The notes under the pieces are model-generated. The model did not search any database. It was not told where the DNA came from and saw only the letters and a list, made by a program, of their open reading frames with translations. 64,000 bases of DNA from Apteryx mantelli (taxonomy: Eukaryota; Chordata; Aves; Apterygiformes; Apterygidae), in NCBI RefSeq assembly GCF_036417845.1, contig NC_089981.1, positions 64,135,268 through 64,199,267 of the forward strand, read 5' to 3'. Each line of letters starts with the position of its first letter. Within the stretch, counting starts at the first letter, position 1. Positions 41,101 to 55,900 of this stretch are shown in pieces. Position numbers and translations under genes: made by a program.

Positions 41101-43780
41101 TTGGCGACTAGCTACAAGCAAGTATTTGTTCTTGCTACCATTAATCTGTAGACAAATGGGTGTATCCCCAAAGTAAATACTAGCTTATCATCTGCAAATC
41201 ACAAGACATTGCCAAAATTTAAACCATTTTGTTCCTGTATGGTTTTTATATTTTCAAATATCCCTAGTGCAATTTAATTTCTGTCTGGAAAATAATGAAG
41301 AAAGCAACAAGTTATTTAGCTTTCACCCCCATATTAACAAATAAGCATTGGAAACCTTTTAGTATTTCCATAGTGTGAGGCAGCAATAGCCACAGAGGAA
41401 ATATGCCCTTTCCCACCAAATTTTGAATTGTTTTCTCAACTGAAAAAGAAATTTGCAGATTGTTGGCAATACTTAGTTTTGCCTTACTAAAATGTATCTT
41501 TTATCCAGGGTGAATCTCAGAAAACGACACTATTTAATTTGCTGTCGCCATGAAACAATGTGTATGAATGTGTGTGAATGATATAATTAGACTTTTTTTC
41601 TGCTTCTGCGTCAGCTGCTTTGCCATTTCTGCATTTTTTTGTTTTTAACAATAAAAAGTTGAAACAATTTTGTTCTTAAAAACTATTCTACAATTACTTT
41701 TATGATCTAATCCTTTTGCATTCTGCCTTACATCTGGCAATGCACTACAAGCTACTGAGAAACTTCTGCATGAACTACATAAGCCTTATGATACTAATCA
41801 CTGTTTTAACTAACCCATGCCAGGTTTTTCATCCACTTCTTATGGAAAGTGCAAAGCCTCTTCTTTTAAAGCGCTATATCCTAACTCATTGCTGGGATAT
41901 AACCAGGAAGTTACCATCGTGATCGTGATCTAGATAGGGATGTAATTCAATCAGCTAAGCTAAACAGCCATAAATCAGCATCACAGTGCTCTATCACCCC
42001 TGTAATCTGCCTCTGAGACCCCAGATACTGTGTCCTGGTCATATAGCTAAATAAATAGCGTTTTGCTAGAGGCATGGAATAAAATAATCTTTAGATATCA
42101 AGAGGAAAAGTATATAAGGTAATTGGAGCTGCATTTCCTTTGAGAAGATTGAAACTATTGTGGCAGTATATTTTATACCTATCTTTCTCCATTTCATTGA
42201 GTGATTGAAGTTATTTCTACTTAAGTCTGTAAACAACTGGGAATCTTGGGCTTAAAATCCTGCATAAATGTGAATTGGCTTTGCTTGAAATCGAATGTAT
42301 GCGATTTAATCTCAAACATTAGTTAATTTAGGGAAATGAAACATCCTTCATCAAAGATAGCACAGATTCGATCACACATAAACTACTTTGAGGAAGCGAG
42401 TATTCAGAATACTTCTCTCATTTGTTCCCAGTTCTTGCCTGATGCTAGCTGTGTTTTTCAGTTTTCAAGCAATAGTTGCAGTGCAAGACTGCAAGAGCTC
42501 CTTCCTTGCTCTTGGAGGAAATCTCCCACTTCACTTCCCAGGAACTTTGACTCTCTGCGCTTCTGAAGTTCAAGGGGAGCCTGTTGTCTTTCCGCCTCTG
42601 ACATACGATTCCACAGCCCTATCTCTCTGATTACCTCAGCAGCGGGTAACGCATGAGCCCACCAGCCTGGCAGAGGCCTGGTGGCCTTTTCTGCTGACCT
42701 GCAGCTGTGTTGGGATTAACTTTTCCAGAGAATGCCAATAAAGAGTCTACCTAGAAACTTCCACCCCCTGCAAGAGGCAGACGGCTTTTTACCTTGCCTC
42801 AGCCCCCTAGACTGTATTTTGTCCTTCTTTAACCTCTGCAATACACATGCCACTGCTCAGGGAGGGTAAGAAATTGCTGTTTACACAGACTGAAGAAGCT
42901 CTGCAAAACATGTGCAATTTTGTTACCTGAGCCACAAGTCTAGAAAAATTGTGGTTTGGGGTATTGTCATGTTTTAACAGGCAAACTCTTGAATGTAAAG
43001 TCAGATCATTATTTTTATCTCTGTTATGAAATTCCGTGCAGTCTAAGGACAACAGAAAAGAGAATTTGTCTGAAGGTTTGCGGTGTGACTTTGCAGTTAG
43101 TTTTCCTTAAAAGACTGCAGCTGAGATTCCTCTGATCAAATGTACATCTCCACGTCCGAGTTGGGGGGCAAGGGGGCTAGATTCCCTTTCCAAGCAATGG
43201 AGAGAAAGATATTATTCTAGGGAGAAGGTCATCTTATCCTAGAGCAGACTTCTAAAACTGGTGAGGTAAAGTCCACTGTAGCTTTCTTCAAACTAAATTT
43301 ATGCTGAAAATAAGGTTTAATCAGCAATTACATTATATACTGTTGCTCTGCACAAGTCTGACAGAGCAGTCTCCTCACCCATGAAATGGCTGAAATAAAG
43401 AAGTAAAGCAAATATATAATGAACAGCGCTTTATTTAAGAGGCGAGTGGCCACGCAAGGTACACCTCCCAGCAGATAAGGTGGAATCCTTCCTCACCTCG
43501 TCCCTACCAGCTCCTGGCTCTAGCTGTGGCCCCAGGAACAGACCTGCCGACCAGCTACTCCACTGTCCTCTAATGGCTAGTGACAGACACAAGATAGGAG
43601 CAAGGAAAAGCCCATAACAGAAAGACAGGACAGGTTTACTCCAGCATCAGGTCCCAATCCTTAATAGTTAGAGCTGGCCAGAGTACCTCAGAAGACGACC
43701 TACTATCATTTCTAAAACATATATTGACTTTTTAAAATTTGGATGTTCCTATCGGCCATATAAATTTCAACGCTTGTTAA
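38130..43780. other. Gene-free AT-rich stretch upstream of TMED10
   Basis: After a short moderately CpG-rich patch at about 38410-38640, the DNA becomes AT-rich. No open frame resembles a known protein; the longest are about 80-105 codons and look like chance. No RNA gene recognised. Confidence 0.7.
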
Positions 43781-43789
43781 TACTGCTGA

Positions 43790-43990
43790 ATTCTTGACTT
43801 AAATGCCTTCCCAAGTAATGTGTTCCACAGTCTAGTTGCCCAGTGCCTGAAAGGTATTTTCTGAAATCAATTTCAGTCTTTCATAACTGAAAGCTTATCT
43901 GTCACAAAATGTGTCCTCCAGTTGTTCCTGATGGAAAGATTGCCAAATCAGCTCGCAAGGAAGGTGGCTGCCCATGCCGTGGGGATACAG
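43790..43990 (-). mobile_element. Possible diverged CR1/L3-like LINE fragment
   Basis: The run GTGTTCCACAGTCTAGTTGC, then AAGGTATTTTCTGAAATC, then TGTGTCCTCCAGTTGTTCC follows the order of blocks seen in antisense 3' ends of CR1/L3 LINEs (short 'ttccacag', 'ttttctaatat', 'cttgttct' blocks). Similarity is faint. Confidence 0.25.
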
Positions 43991-43999
43991 CAGAGCTCG

Positions 44000-46900
44000 G
44001 AGCATCTAAGAGAAATACGTGAGTGGGTATGAGGAAGGTTTAAATGTGAGCATGTTAACAGTAACTCTTCCCATGTGATCCCCAGTTAAGACCACTTGTG
44101 ACTTTGGCTGCATTTTTAAAAGGAAAACTGAGCTGAATGCCCAGTGCAGCAATCCTGAGAAACTTGTACTGGTGAAAAGTAGTGAGAAAAATACCCAGAA
44201 GTTAAAAAATAAATATTTTTCTGTAGGCTTTGCACATGATAACAGTAAGTTTTTACTGTGTAGGAAGCTTGAAGTCTTTGTTTTATTCTATTATAGTGAT
44301 AATTAAAAGTCAAAGAGGTTTGTCACTAAAGGCTGTATTTTTTCAAGGCTAATTTTAATTATTTTTAACTTCTCAGCTATTTAACATTCGTATCTGTCTG
44401 TTCTCAGAACTTTCCTTCTTATACTTAGCAAGTAAGTGCAAGGACATTGGGGAGGAGGCACCAAGATAGGAAAGACCTTGGATCCCTATTTTAAACACAA
44501 AATTCAGCTCAACCTACTACTGGAGCCACTACTTATTTCTGAATGATATTTCTGATATCATCTGGCAATAATAAACAGAGGGCATCTATGCACAGGGATA
44601 CTACAGATTTCAAAGATATCTTCCTGCTAGGGACAAATGAGATGCAATGGACAGTACCAATTCAGGTTCTCAACTGAAGACAACCCTTAATGAATCCATC
44701 CAGACTGACGTAATTTTTTCCTGCTCAGAACAGTCTTGCTCATTATTTGAAGATTTACATGAAGAACATTCCTCTATACAACTCAAAAGATTAGGCAGCA
44801 TCTCACCAATGGTTTAAAAAATACCTGGTACATATCAAAAACAGGGCAGTTGAATGCTACTCAAGTCACCAACACTTGGGAAGAGGCTTGGCAGCAAAGA
44901 AAGCTGTTAGATGGGATGTTTGTTGGATGTCTTCCACCAGCTGCACTGTGTGGTGGCTTGAGTGCTAGATTATAAATATTTCCCCTTGTGAAAAGGGGAA
45001 GTTGGCTGGATGAACACTGAATCAGCAGGACATATTCATATCCTCGGCAGAGATTGGTGTGTAAGAAAGAAGGAATGGGAAGCATTGAATTAGGCCTGGG
45101 AAGTCCCCTCTCTCCACAGGCACATGAGGAGAGCACTTATCCCTGGAAGCTAGTCAGCATGGCACGTGGCAACAGGAATATTAATAACTTCTAAGACAAG
45201 ACTTCTCCAGGGCAGGATGGCTCACCCAGACCACAGCCTCCACGGCCACCCCGTGCAGATGGGCAACTTCTCCATTCCTGAGTTCCTCCTGCCAGGACAA
45301 GCTGAGCTGCCAGGCTGGACTTGGGTGCCAGATGCACCCCAAAACCAAAAGAAGAGGTACATTGGGGATACTCCTTTTCTCACTGGTGGCCACATGATGC
45401 TTAAGTCACTCCTAAGCATCATACCAAAGACTGGTGGGCCTTGCAAGCCCTATCAGTGCATCGGGCTTAGCAAGTATAAAAGATGTGGTTGACCACTGCG
45501 CGCAATGTTTTACGGAGAAAGAGTGTTAGTAGACAGACCTTTTAGTGAGCACCGCAAGAAAGGCCATTTAGCTGGAGGAAGGGAAAACAAGGCAATGAAG
45601 ATGGATAGGATGTGCAGTTGCAGGTTCTCATCTGCCTTGCAGCATGACTAGGTAGAGCTGACAAGGATGAAGTGGTAGGAGCAAAGTGGAAATTTCCTTT
45701 GCCTTGCAGGGAGAATGAGAACACCCGCAGAAGCCTTCCCAACACCAGCAGGGCACAGGAGAGTTGTCAGAGTGGTGGGATAGCTACGGAATTTGTCTTG
45801 GTGCTGGCTTTGTGCAAGTGGTGCTGACTCACCAGAGCAATTCTGGACTCGGGGGCTTTCCAAAAGGCCAAGGCTGAAATCCCCAGGGATGTCAGTCTAG
45901 ACAGGGTGCTCTTCCCTTTGACCTCATTGGGGGCCTCAGCTTCCTCTTTATGCAAGTAACTCCAGCTGCCAGGACAGGTTATTTTGAGCTTCAGAACAGT
46001 TATGAAAGAGCAATGTGCTGAGGGTTGGAGGAAAAAGATGCTCTCGTCGTAAGTATCTTTTTCAGACCACACTTGTACCAGGCTAGTCCTTGCCACTGCT
46101 CACAGGAAAGAATTTTTATGGCTAAGATATTCTAAAGAAACTCAAACAGCCTGAGAAAAGCTCCTTGTCTGACCCTGGGTGAGAGCTTGTAAAGTGAACT
46201 CTGATCCCCCAGGACAACTGGAGGGAAATCCCAGCCATCAAATCCTCTGACAATTGACAAAGGAGGGACTGCAAATTAATCCTGCTCCCCTCACATCTGA
46301 GCCCAGCCCAGATCCCTCCAGTAAAAAAATGTCCCCTGAGCAGTCCCAGGGGATACCAGCTTGTATCATAGAGCTCTCCTGCTCTTGTCCATAACAAGAA
46401 TCCCTAATCTCTGTTCAAGCGTTACTTCTTCCATCCCTTAAGAGTTGGTGTGTAGGACCCGGCATGGACAAGGTGTGAGTGCACAGAACATGCTGCTGGA
46501 GGCACCAAGGACTCCCCTATTCCATGCCTCCAGCTGTGCTACCCTCTCTTCGCTTCTTTGCTCTTTCCCAGCAGCCAGTTCATGGCCACTTCACCTGCCT
46601 TTGGTGTCTCTTGACTTAAGTCTTCAGGGGCAGTCACCATGGTACTGCATGAAGCGGTCTGAGGGCGACTGTGTGTAGTTGTGGGGAACCAGCTTCAGTG
46701 CCTGGCCAGTTCCTTTCACCTCCATAATCTCTGTTCTTTCGATTTTTAATGTTAAAAGACCACAGTGATTCCAGTGAAATGAACCCAGTAACCTAGGAAA
46801 GCATGGGCTGCACCCTGCCCAGCCGGCCGGCTGCGTGAGTGCAGCCTGCACACCACGCCGGGCTGGAGCTGCTCGCAGCCCGCCCCGAGTGCTATCGCAA

Positions 46901-49900
46901 TTGTGCGAAGGCTGTTCAGTGGCTTGAGAGAGTCACACAGACTTCTGTGCTGACCCACGGAAGCTGGATTTTGGTTTACAATCACAGAAAGTCCTTTGAT
47001 TCCCAAACACCACTTTTGAAATGCCTCTCAGAATACACAAGACCAACATATGACACTTCACGTGCTCAAGGGTGCGTGTGCATGCACACACATCCCTCAG
47101 CCTTGTATGGGCCAAAGGAGAGAAAGATAACAGATTACACAGGGACATGTTGATTTTTCCGCATTGCATTGTTTGACATTTGAATTCCAGAGTAATTCCT
47201 TAGAAACCCCAGCAATCAGTGAGATAAGATAACAGGCAGAGATGGGTACTTAGCAATGAATGTCCCCAAGAAAATGTCAGCAACTTCCAGCCTGCCTAGG
47301 CAGGCTCAGGGCAGGACTGTGTCAGGAAGGACCCTGTAGCCTGAAACAGGCATCTTTCCTCTCATCTGGCTGTTTCTCCCCTCTTCCCCGTTGAGCTGTT
47401 CAACTCCAGGAACTCATGGGGGAGATGAACAGATTTTTTTCCCTCTGTGTGTGGGTTGGGTTTTTTTTCGAGCCCAGAGTGAAGAGCTGCTGCTGTGGCT
47501 GCCTAGCTTGATTCTTGCTGTGCTGCTATATATATCTCTGATTGCTGCCTAGAGGAGCTGGCTGAGATCTGAGCCACCTCTCCAAGAGCAGAGGTATCCA
47601 GAACTGTCATGTGACAGAGACGGAGCGGGAGGATGGCAGAGCTCCAGGAGATGCAGTATAAATTACCTTCATGAGTGGGCACCTGCCTCTCAGAGCAGGA
47701 AGGCAATTTTAAACCTTCTTTCCTTTCTTTTTTTTTTTTTTTGATTGCTTCTCCATAAATAATAATTAACATAGAGATTTTCTCCAGCGCTCTTGTCATC
47801 TTCTAAATGCTTGGCAAATATTAACTCATTCACCTTCACAAATCCTTATCCTGTCAGCTGAATGGGGGTGGAGAACGTTAGCCCCAAAGAAGAAAATGGG
47901 ACACCAAAACACCCACAGATACACATGAATATTAGGGAGAGGATGTGCCCAAGTCACAGACCAGGGTAATGTCACAGTGGGGGGACACCTGCATTCCTGG
48001 CTACCTCTCCTATATTCAGACCAGTAAACCAAACAGTAAAAAACAAAGCCAAAACGTCCAAAGGAGAGAGCTGAAGTTAGATACCTCCATCTGTGTGTGC
48101 TCTGGACAATGACAACATTTTTTCACCTAGTCCTCAGAGGCTTTTATCAACTGCAGTTTCTCATGTCATCAGCAAAAGGCTCAGATCTTATCAGGGTTCC
48201 TAAACACAGATGTAGGTGACTGTCTTCCAGCTTCTAGCCCAGACTTTTGTCTTGGGCTCTTTTTTCTTGTTCATTTTTTTCTTAAAGGGGTTTGAGTCTT
48301 CACGCACAATTTCTGAATTGGCTTTTCACAGCCCTCGAGTACTATATAGCCTGTGGTTCCACTGAGCTGCAAAGACAGCGGCGACGGAGGGGGCAGCCAG
48401 CTCTGCGGGTCCCCTCCTGAGGGACAGCTGCTCCAGGCGCCAGCCCGCGGAGGCATATTTGCTCGAAAGCTCCCACAGAAACACTTGCTGCAGCGCTCCC
48501 CGGCACGGGGGCAGACCCCCTGAGACACTCCGGTGCAGAGCTCAACCCTCGAAGCCCCCCTGCTCTGCCCCCTGCGGCTCCACGCCAGGAAGGCGCGGGT
48601 CAGTGCCGTGGCGAAGCTCGGCTTGCATGTGCATGCTCAGGCTGCCTCCCCAAAATGGGGAGGTAAATGTGGCGCAGCCTCGGCAAGCCTCCGGGTGCTG
48701 TGCCCCCTGCACCGCCTCCTGCGCTGCCACACATCTGTCCCCTGCAGTCACACACTAACCTCGCTGACGGATTTTACTTGAAAGCTCTGGCAGCCTGTGC
48801 CGCTAATGGCAGAACCCTGAGCCGGCTCCCTTTGTCTCCCTGGAGTCCCAGTGCAGACGTAGGTGAACGTCACCGCCTGCTCTAATTTTATCCATGTTTG
48901 ATGGAAGAAACTAACTGAGCAGCAGGGAGGTAGCTATTTTGGTTTTCTCTGTGGCTCTGGGTTATATAAAGCATCCTGCCATGACCTGCATTGCTCGGGA
49001 GTGGCTTCGCCTTCTCTGCCTCAGACACAGCGAGGTGGTGGCTCCGGTTTGCTCCCCCAGCTGCTGGCAGCCGAGGAGCCTGCGCTTGCAGCATCCGCGT
49101 GGCCAGGTGCGCTGCACGTAGCGCCATACGGAGAGAGCTTGTGTCAGCAGGATTCAGGTGTGGCCATCTATGGAGGGAAACCAAGTCTTGTCCTTTCCAC
49201 GTGCTTTTATACGTGCATGTTGTGCGCTCACAGACTGTATCAGTCGCAGTGTCTGCGTGTTACCTGTGCTACATGTAAGGACACGTGTGGGCACAGACTC
49301 CTGGCAGAAAGCCCAGAGAGCGTGAGCGCAGGCCTGCCGGCGGCAGAGCACTGCCCTGCTCGTCTCACCCGGGCTGCGGGAGGGACTCCATTAGGTGGCA
49401 GCAGCAGCAGGCTGTTCTCATGGCAGGGACGCCAGGCACGCGGGCCACCGGCAGCACCTCTGCAGGTGTGCGCAGAGTCTGGTGGGTGCTCCTGGCACCT
49501 GGACCAGGTCCCTCAAATGCCGACGAGTTGCGGGGCTGCTCTGGGGCTGGCCCGCCATGCTGCCAGGAGCTCCCCTGGCAGAAGCACTGGTCCCTTCACA
49601 GGAGATTCAAAGCCCTGTGAGACAGGGTTCTGGCGCCTGGCTCCTTGTGCAGGCATGGCCCTCCGAGGACCACCTCCTCTCTCCCCTGCAACTCCAAAAG
49701 GAAGATGGAAAGGGAAGAGACCCCAGGTTATCATCCCTGCAGGAGAGAAAAGGGCAATACTGGAAACGTGGGTTCTGACATAGAATGAGGCAGATGAAGG
49801 GAAAAGCAACCTAGGGTAATGGGAGGAAGCGCCACTAGTAAAGCAGGGAGATGGTGGGCACAGTGACGCAACGAGAAGCAAGAGCAGGAGGGAGCGAAGG

Positions 49901-52900
49901 CCAGCAATGCAGAGCGGTGGGAACAAGGGACCTCCTGAGACCCTGCCCAGGGTCCCTGCTGGCTCCAGCAGAGCTGGCGCACAGCCCCCGACTTGCACCT
50001 CCTCCCCTCGGCACGGACAGTGGCAGCACTGCAGCAGGCTGCCCCGGGGAGCTCTGTGCGCCCACAGCACAAGGCACCCTGCGGAGCAGCGGGCACTGGG
50101 GTGCGCTTCCTGGGAAATTCCCACCTTCACGCCTGCCTTTCCGGCACTCTGCATTACCGCAGTCTCAGACGCTTCGGCCAAGCTTCTGTGCAATCCCAAG
50201 GGCTTCTCCCTGTGCTGAACTCTTGTACGTAAGGCAAGACGTGATGAGCTGCTGTCGGTGATCCTGTCCCATGCTAGCTAACCACAGCGCAGGGCCTTCA
50301 CGCAATAGCTATTTCCCAACTGCAGGGAGTAGGCACATTACATAATTCATGAGCCCTGGCTTCTCTCCCTGCTCTGGCCCTGCTGGGGGCCGCGTGTCTC
50401 GCGCCCAGCCCTCCCAGCTGGCGAGCACGGGGCTCTGCTTCGCCCCTCCTCCGTGTGTCCCGTCCCCCGCCAGCAGTGGTTACGTGAGTGATGCTCCCAT
50501 GCCTGATCTAAGGTTAGCGAGTCAGGGCACCAGGCCTCGGGTTTACCGATCTGGGAATTTTTAGAAGGAGGCAGCATGACTGCAACTCCCTCCTACTCTC
50601 TGTCTGGCACAAGCAGAGCCTGTAAACATGTGGGTCACACACCGAAACCCACTGCCTGGAGGGAATTTTGAGGAATGCCTGTTGCTTTTGTTTCTTGTGC
50701 AAGCAGCAAACTGAATAGTGCAGTGTGGATCTGGGAGAAGTTTCAAAGCTAAAACAATTATGACGTGTCACAAGGTAATTGCAGAGGACCCATGAATAGT
50801 GACTCCTGCCCTTCCCTGACTCCAGGCCTGACCTCCACCTTGATCCCATTTCCTCATCTCAGACACCCCAGCCGCCAACTAAAGGAAACCAGGAGACTTC
50901 CTTCCCGGCAGAACCAGTCCTCGGAGCCGGGTCTCTAACACCCTCATTGCTCCTCTTCTCCTGTGGCTCTGTTTCCCCCTTCCAAGATCCTGTAAAGCCT
51001 CCTGCTCCTCTGAGCCCAGCTTGGCACTGCTGCAACGTCTCCTCAAAGCTGCCTGCTCGCTGATTGCCAGGGGTTCACGCCACAGCCCAGGCAGCTCCAC
51101 AGATCCGCTCCCTCCCACACAGTTCCTGCCGGGCCTCCTGCCTCCCGCCCGTCCTCTGCGGCACCGGCCCGGTGCACTGCAGGACGCACCCACTTCCTAA
51201 AGAGTCACCTCCTGGGAACAGAGCCGAACCTCAGCTCCAGAGGAGGCCTCTGACGTCTCCCCCAGGCATGTGCATTCCTGGAACCGCTCTCTTTTCTCCC
51301 GCTTCCTGTCCTCGCCTGGCTGCTCGGTGCAGCCTCTGCGCTGTGAGCTTGGCGGTGATGCTCGGCCCCTTCCCGGCCAGCCCTGCCCCATGCCGCCCTG
51401 CTGCGGATTGCTCCCCTGTTATCATGGTGTGATAGCGGTGCTCGAGATACCTTGACGGCTTGATTCAGGAGAGGCTGGGCTGCCCTCCATGCAATGCACT
51501 GTGCTCGCTGCACTGGAGGCAGCACTCATGGATGAAGGCTACAGCCATGCCTGGGCCAGGGGGCTGCGGCCACCTATCCCCACCATCCACCCAAGGGGCT
51601 GCTGGGGCTATGGTGGCAGAGCTGCCTCCTCAGAGCATCACTGTGGGACCCAGCCTTCTTACTCTGCATCCCGCTACATGGGGACCCCATGCGTATGCCT
51701 TGCACCCCCCCCCCCCCATCCACGCTGAAAATGGCAGCTCCCAAGCTGTGCCGTCACTTCCCCTTGGCTGACTGAGCTACAAGCTCCTCGGGGCAGGTTC
51801 TCACCCCTGGGAAACCACCAGATGCAAGAGATATAATAGAGGAGGGAAGAGGTGTGCGTGCAGGAGCATGCATATGCACACGTCAGTGAAAAGGAAGAAG
51901 GGATGTAAGTGCTGGAGGCGTTGTGAGCACCAGGCACAGGCTGACAGGCGAGGGCTACTGCTCCAGTAGGAAGCTAAGCTATTTCACAACAGTCACATTA
52001 CCAGCGAGTGGCTCACTCCAGAGCGATCCTGCTTGCTAGGGAGGGAGAGAAAAATCAGTGAGGAGAGGATGAGTGTATCCCAGCCTGTGATACAGAGGGA
52101 GCAGCCAACAGAGGATTTAGTGGATGGATTCGGTGTGTGTGGAGGGAGAGGATTTGAGCAGACAGCACTGTAGGTCTGTAACTCCAGTGGTGCTGGCCAG
52201 AGCAGTGCATGATCCAACTGAAGCAGCAGGAGAGAAGTGTTGCTATTATGCAGCCCCCTGTCACGGATACCCCGAGCTGTGAACATTATACAGGGAGTCA
52301 GAGGCCTTCAAAAACTGCCAGAACCGCCAGTGGCATGAGAGCAACCAAGAAATGCACAAAGAAACTAAAATGCTAAAGAGAGTGAAAGTGGTATAGATTT
52401 GAGACAAACTGGAATGGAAGAAACCCAGTCAGTTCTCTATTAAAGTGCAAATGTGTTCAAATATTATCCAAAAGGGCAGGTGAAAACACCACTAAGCCCT
52501 CCTGTTGGAGCTCAAATCCAGCACTCATTAAAGTCTGTCATAGCGAGGCAATTCAGTAAAGAGTCATATAAGGCTTGGACTCACAAAGGCTCTGCAGATA
52601 ACTGGAGTCTCATTAACTCGGGGTCTTCTGTGTGGCCATGGTTACATGTTTTTGGTGCCAGAGCTTTTTAAAACGGTCAAAGCAATCCTTGGTCCTCAGC
52701 ATTCATTCACATCCTTTCTATTGTGCCAGCACAACAGTATATGCAGCAGCTCGGAGAACCAGACTGAGGAATTGTTCTGGCAGAAAAGTAATCGTCTTTT
52801 ATTTTTCCAGGGTTGGTCTTCTGCGAGAGCAGTTCACCACATGGCTCCAGACCCAAGTCATGCACGGCAGCTCAGGAGGTGCCGTGGTGCAGTGCCTCCC

Positions 52901-55900
52901 TGATTTGGATCAGCTGATTTAGATGCAGTTGGGCTGCTCTAGACCTGGGCGGCTGCCCACACCGCACCCTTGTCGTGCCTGCACAGCCGAATCCCGGCCT
53001 CCCAGGTTGCAGCTCTGCAGCAGGCTAAGCCAAGCTGCCTGCCAGCTGCTGTAGGCTTGCTTTTCCCAATCCCCTTGGCACAGGGTCCAAGCCTTGCACT
53101 GACTGTTGAGCTCTCCTGTCTTTGCTCTGAGCCATTTCACCTCGCTAAACTGGCAGAGAACTGACGTGGCAGAAGACAGCAAAGGGTTTTCTGCTGAGTT
53201 GGCACAAGAGAGCAGCTCCTTCTGGGGACAGCTGAGTGCTGGACCTGGCAAGGAGAGGGACCGGGCTGTTGCAGCTGGGAGAGGACACCATGGCAGCCAG
53301 CTATAGCAGTTTAGGCTGCTGAGGAGCCACAACCTGCAGCGAGCCTGAGCAGTGAGCTATAGTAGCTGACGTCTAACCTGGCCATAGAAAGTGTTCAGTT
53401 TTCAGCCGGGTCAGCTCTCCAAACTGCCTTGCTGCACTGCTGTGTGACTCCTATGACCAGCACAAGGAAAGAAGTGGAAATATGCAGCTGGAGCTGCAGG
53501 GGATCAGAAGTGACTCAGGGCTGTATGGCCACTGATATTGCTGAATCGCAGCATGAGGCTGTTTCAGAGAAGCAGACTTTACCCAGGCTGCCAGGAGACA
53601 GGAACAGCAGTGAGGTTCAAGCTGCTGCACAGTGTCCCTTCTCTGCCCCCCAGACTCCAGCCATTTGTTCTCCCCCCATGGCACCTGCTCTGCTGGACCA
53701 GCATGGCCATGAAGCAGGGCCATCTGGGCAGTCTGGGAACCAGCAGCCAGGGAAAGACTGAGTGGAGGCTCCTTGAACTGGTGCCGCCACCAGGAGATGA
53801 GCACATTGATCTCCATCCTCTGCCCCACTGCTCGCTCCCACGGGTGAGGTCCGGCTGTAAATGGGGGTGTGACACAGCTTCCTATCAGCCCTCATGGGGT
53901 CACCGACTGATAGGTTGGGACACCAGAGCAACTACCTGCTCTGTTGCTGAGGAGAGGCATGAGCTAGTGAGGCTGAGAGACGCCAGGCTAACTGGCCCTC
54001 TGTGGTCCCCTCCTGCTCTGTGGCTCTCACCGCGGTGGGCTCTCACTTCCTGCGTTCCTGGGCCCCAAGGGGCTACAGCAGAGCCCTGCGGTGCGCTGCC
54101 ACAGGGGTCCCTTTGGGCAGAGGAGCCATCGGTCTTTACCACCCCCCAAGATCTGCACAGGAGGAAAGTGTGGAGCTATCCAAACCCAGCTTGGTCCTCC
54201 CTGCCAGGGACTGCAAATACAAACTGCACTGTGAGGAGAGACATCCTCAACCTGAGATTCAGACTACTCCAGGAGAACGACATTTATGACAGGTTATGGC
54301 CTGTCCTGAAAAAAGGGCAGGGAGCAGCTGGGATAACCTGTGATATTTTCATTTTCTCACTTTGGTGTGAAACATAGAGGAGAAAAGAATCCTTTCCACA
54401 GGTACCAGCTCCCTAAGACCTGCAAAATGAACAAGATCCATCTCAGATGAAAACCTAGCCTTTCCCTCACGCTGCAGAGAGAAACGTAGCAGACGCTCCT
54501 TGGGGCAAAGGCTCTGTGAGGATATCCATTCTCAGGGGACATTTGCCTCTTTCTCAGGCCTGTCTCAGGACACAGCCCATGCAACCTCCAGGGAACATAA
54601 GCCCCTTTACATGCTCCCTCCCACTTCGGGAAACACAATCTGATCAGGCCAAGGCAGAGCAGGTTAATGAACAAGCGACTAATAAACAGGACACAGAGGA
54701 GAGGCTGTGCCCTCGCTGCAGCCCTGACAGGTGGCTTTGAACATGCTCTGTACTCCAGCTGGCCAGATACCGGATGTGATTCTCACCTTTGGCCACCAAA
54801 CCACATCCCTTCACTTTCCTGCGCTGCGGAGCGTCCCGTGCGCAGGCGGCTGGGCACCTGGGGCACACAGTGCAGCGACAACCACGCAGAATGCTTCTTC
54901 TCATGCCAGGTGATTACCTTCCCAAACACAGACACTTTAGGGCTTGCCCCTGAGAAGTAAACACTAATTTCAACCCCACCCTTTCCTGCCCGGGGCTGCG
55001 AGGTAAGGGTATCCTAAATGCACACTATGTTCATGGGCAAGGGGTGTGGGACAGGAACCAGCCCTCATAAAATAGCACAGATTGAACCTGCTGCCCTTTG
55101 CCTGCCAAATCAAACAGAGCTGATGTAAAGTTAATACTAATGACAACAGCTTGGCTGCTGACGAGGGTTGGGTAAGCAGCTGGTTTCCAGTTTGCTGGTC
55201 TCAGCAGATCGAGGCAGGAACAGGCACGGGGAGTTCCCACCGTGAAGGTGCCTGATGCAGTGCGTGAGGCGCAGGCAGCCCCAAGGTTCCCTCCTTTCCC
55301 ATCTGTCAGCAGTGCTTGTGCAACCAGCAGCGTTAATACAGTGCTCCGGATTTTAGGGAAGCCCCTGACCTGCGTGACCCACCCACCTGGCCCGGATGCT
55401 TGGGGAAAGGCCCGTGGGTGGGTCTCCCCGCCAGCTGGGGCCAAACCCTGCCTGCTGGGTGTTTCGCACAAGAGGGCTCTGGCTACTGCATGGGGAGGGA
55501 GCTGATGTCAGAGGGAAAATCACCCCCCAGCAGGCACCAAGGCAAGCGAACAGCCAGTGCGTCGTGGGCGGAGGGAAAGCGCCTGGACCTTGGCTCTCTC
55601 AAGCAGCCTTCCGCTGCTGGCGAGGCTGGCGCAGCCCTTCCCACGGCAGCGCACAGGGTGGAGTGTTTGGTCTGTCTGGTCTCCGCTCCTCACCCCATCG
55701 TGGGAGCAAGGCGGCACCTCATCACAGCGGGCAAAGTCTGTGTAAAAGATCAGACTTTGCAACGGATGTAACAGGGAGGGGAAGAAATGGACCCTGCGAC
55801 TGTCTGGCTGAAGTGACAGACCAGAAAATTCTGGAATATTTATAGTTCACTCTCCATTTTCTTTTGTTTCAATGCCACATTTCTGAGGTTTTCCTGGACG

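Noticed and set aside
42650..42760. Possible LTR end with AATAAA near 42738
   Set aside because: No paired LTR, primer-binding site or retroviral coding remnant nearby.
49001..49783. 260-codon plus-strand open frame
   Set aside because: It begins with GTG rather than ATG, has no recognisable domain, and lies in GC-rich DNA where stops are rare; composition looks non-coding.
53538..54377. 279-codon plus-strand open frame
   Set aside because: Begins with TTG (first ATG five codons later), no domain or splice logic, irregular composition rich in Trp, Cys and Pro; taken as chance.
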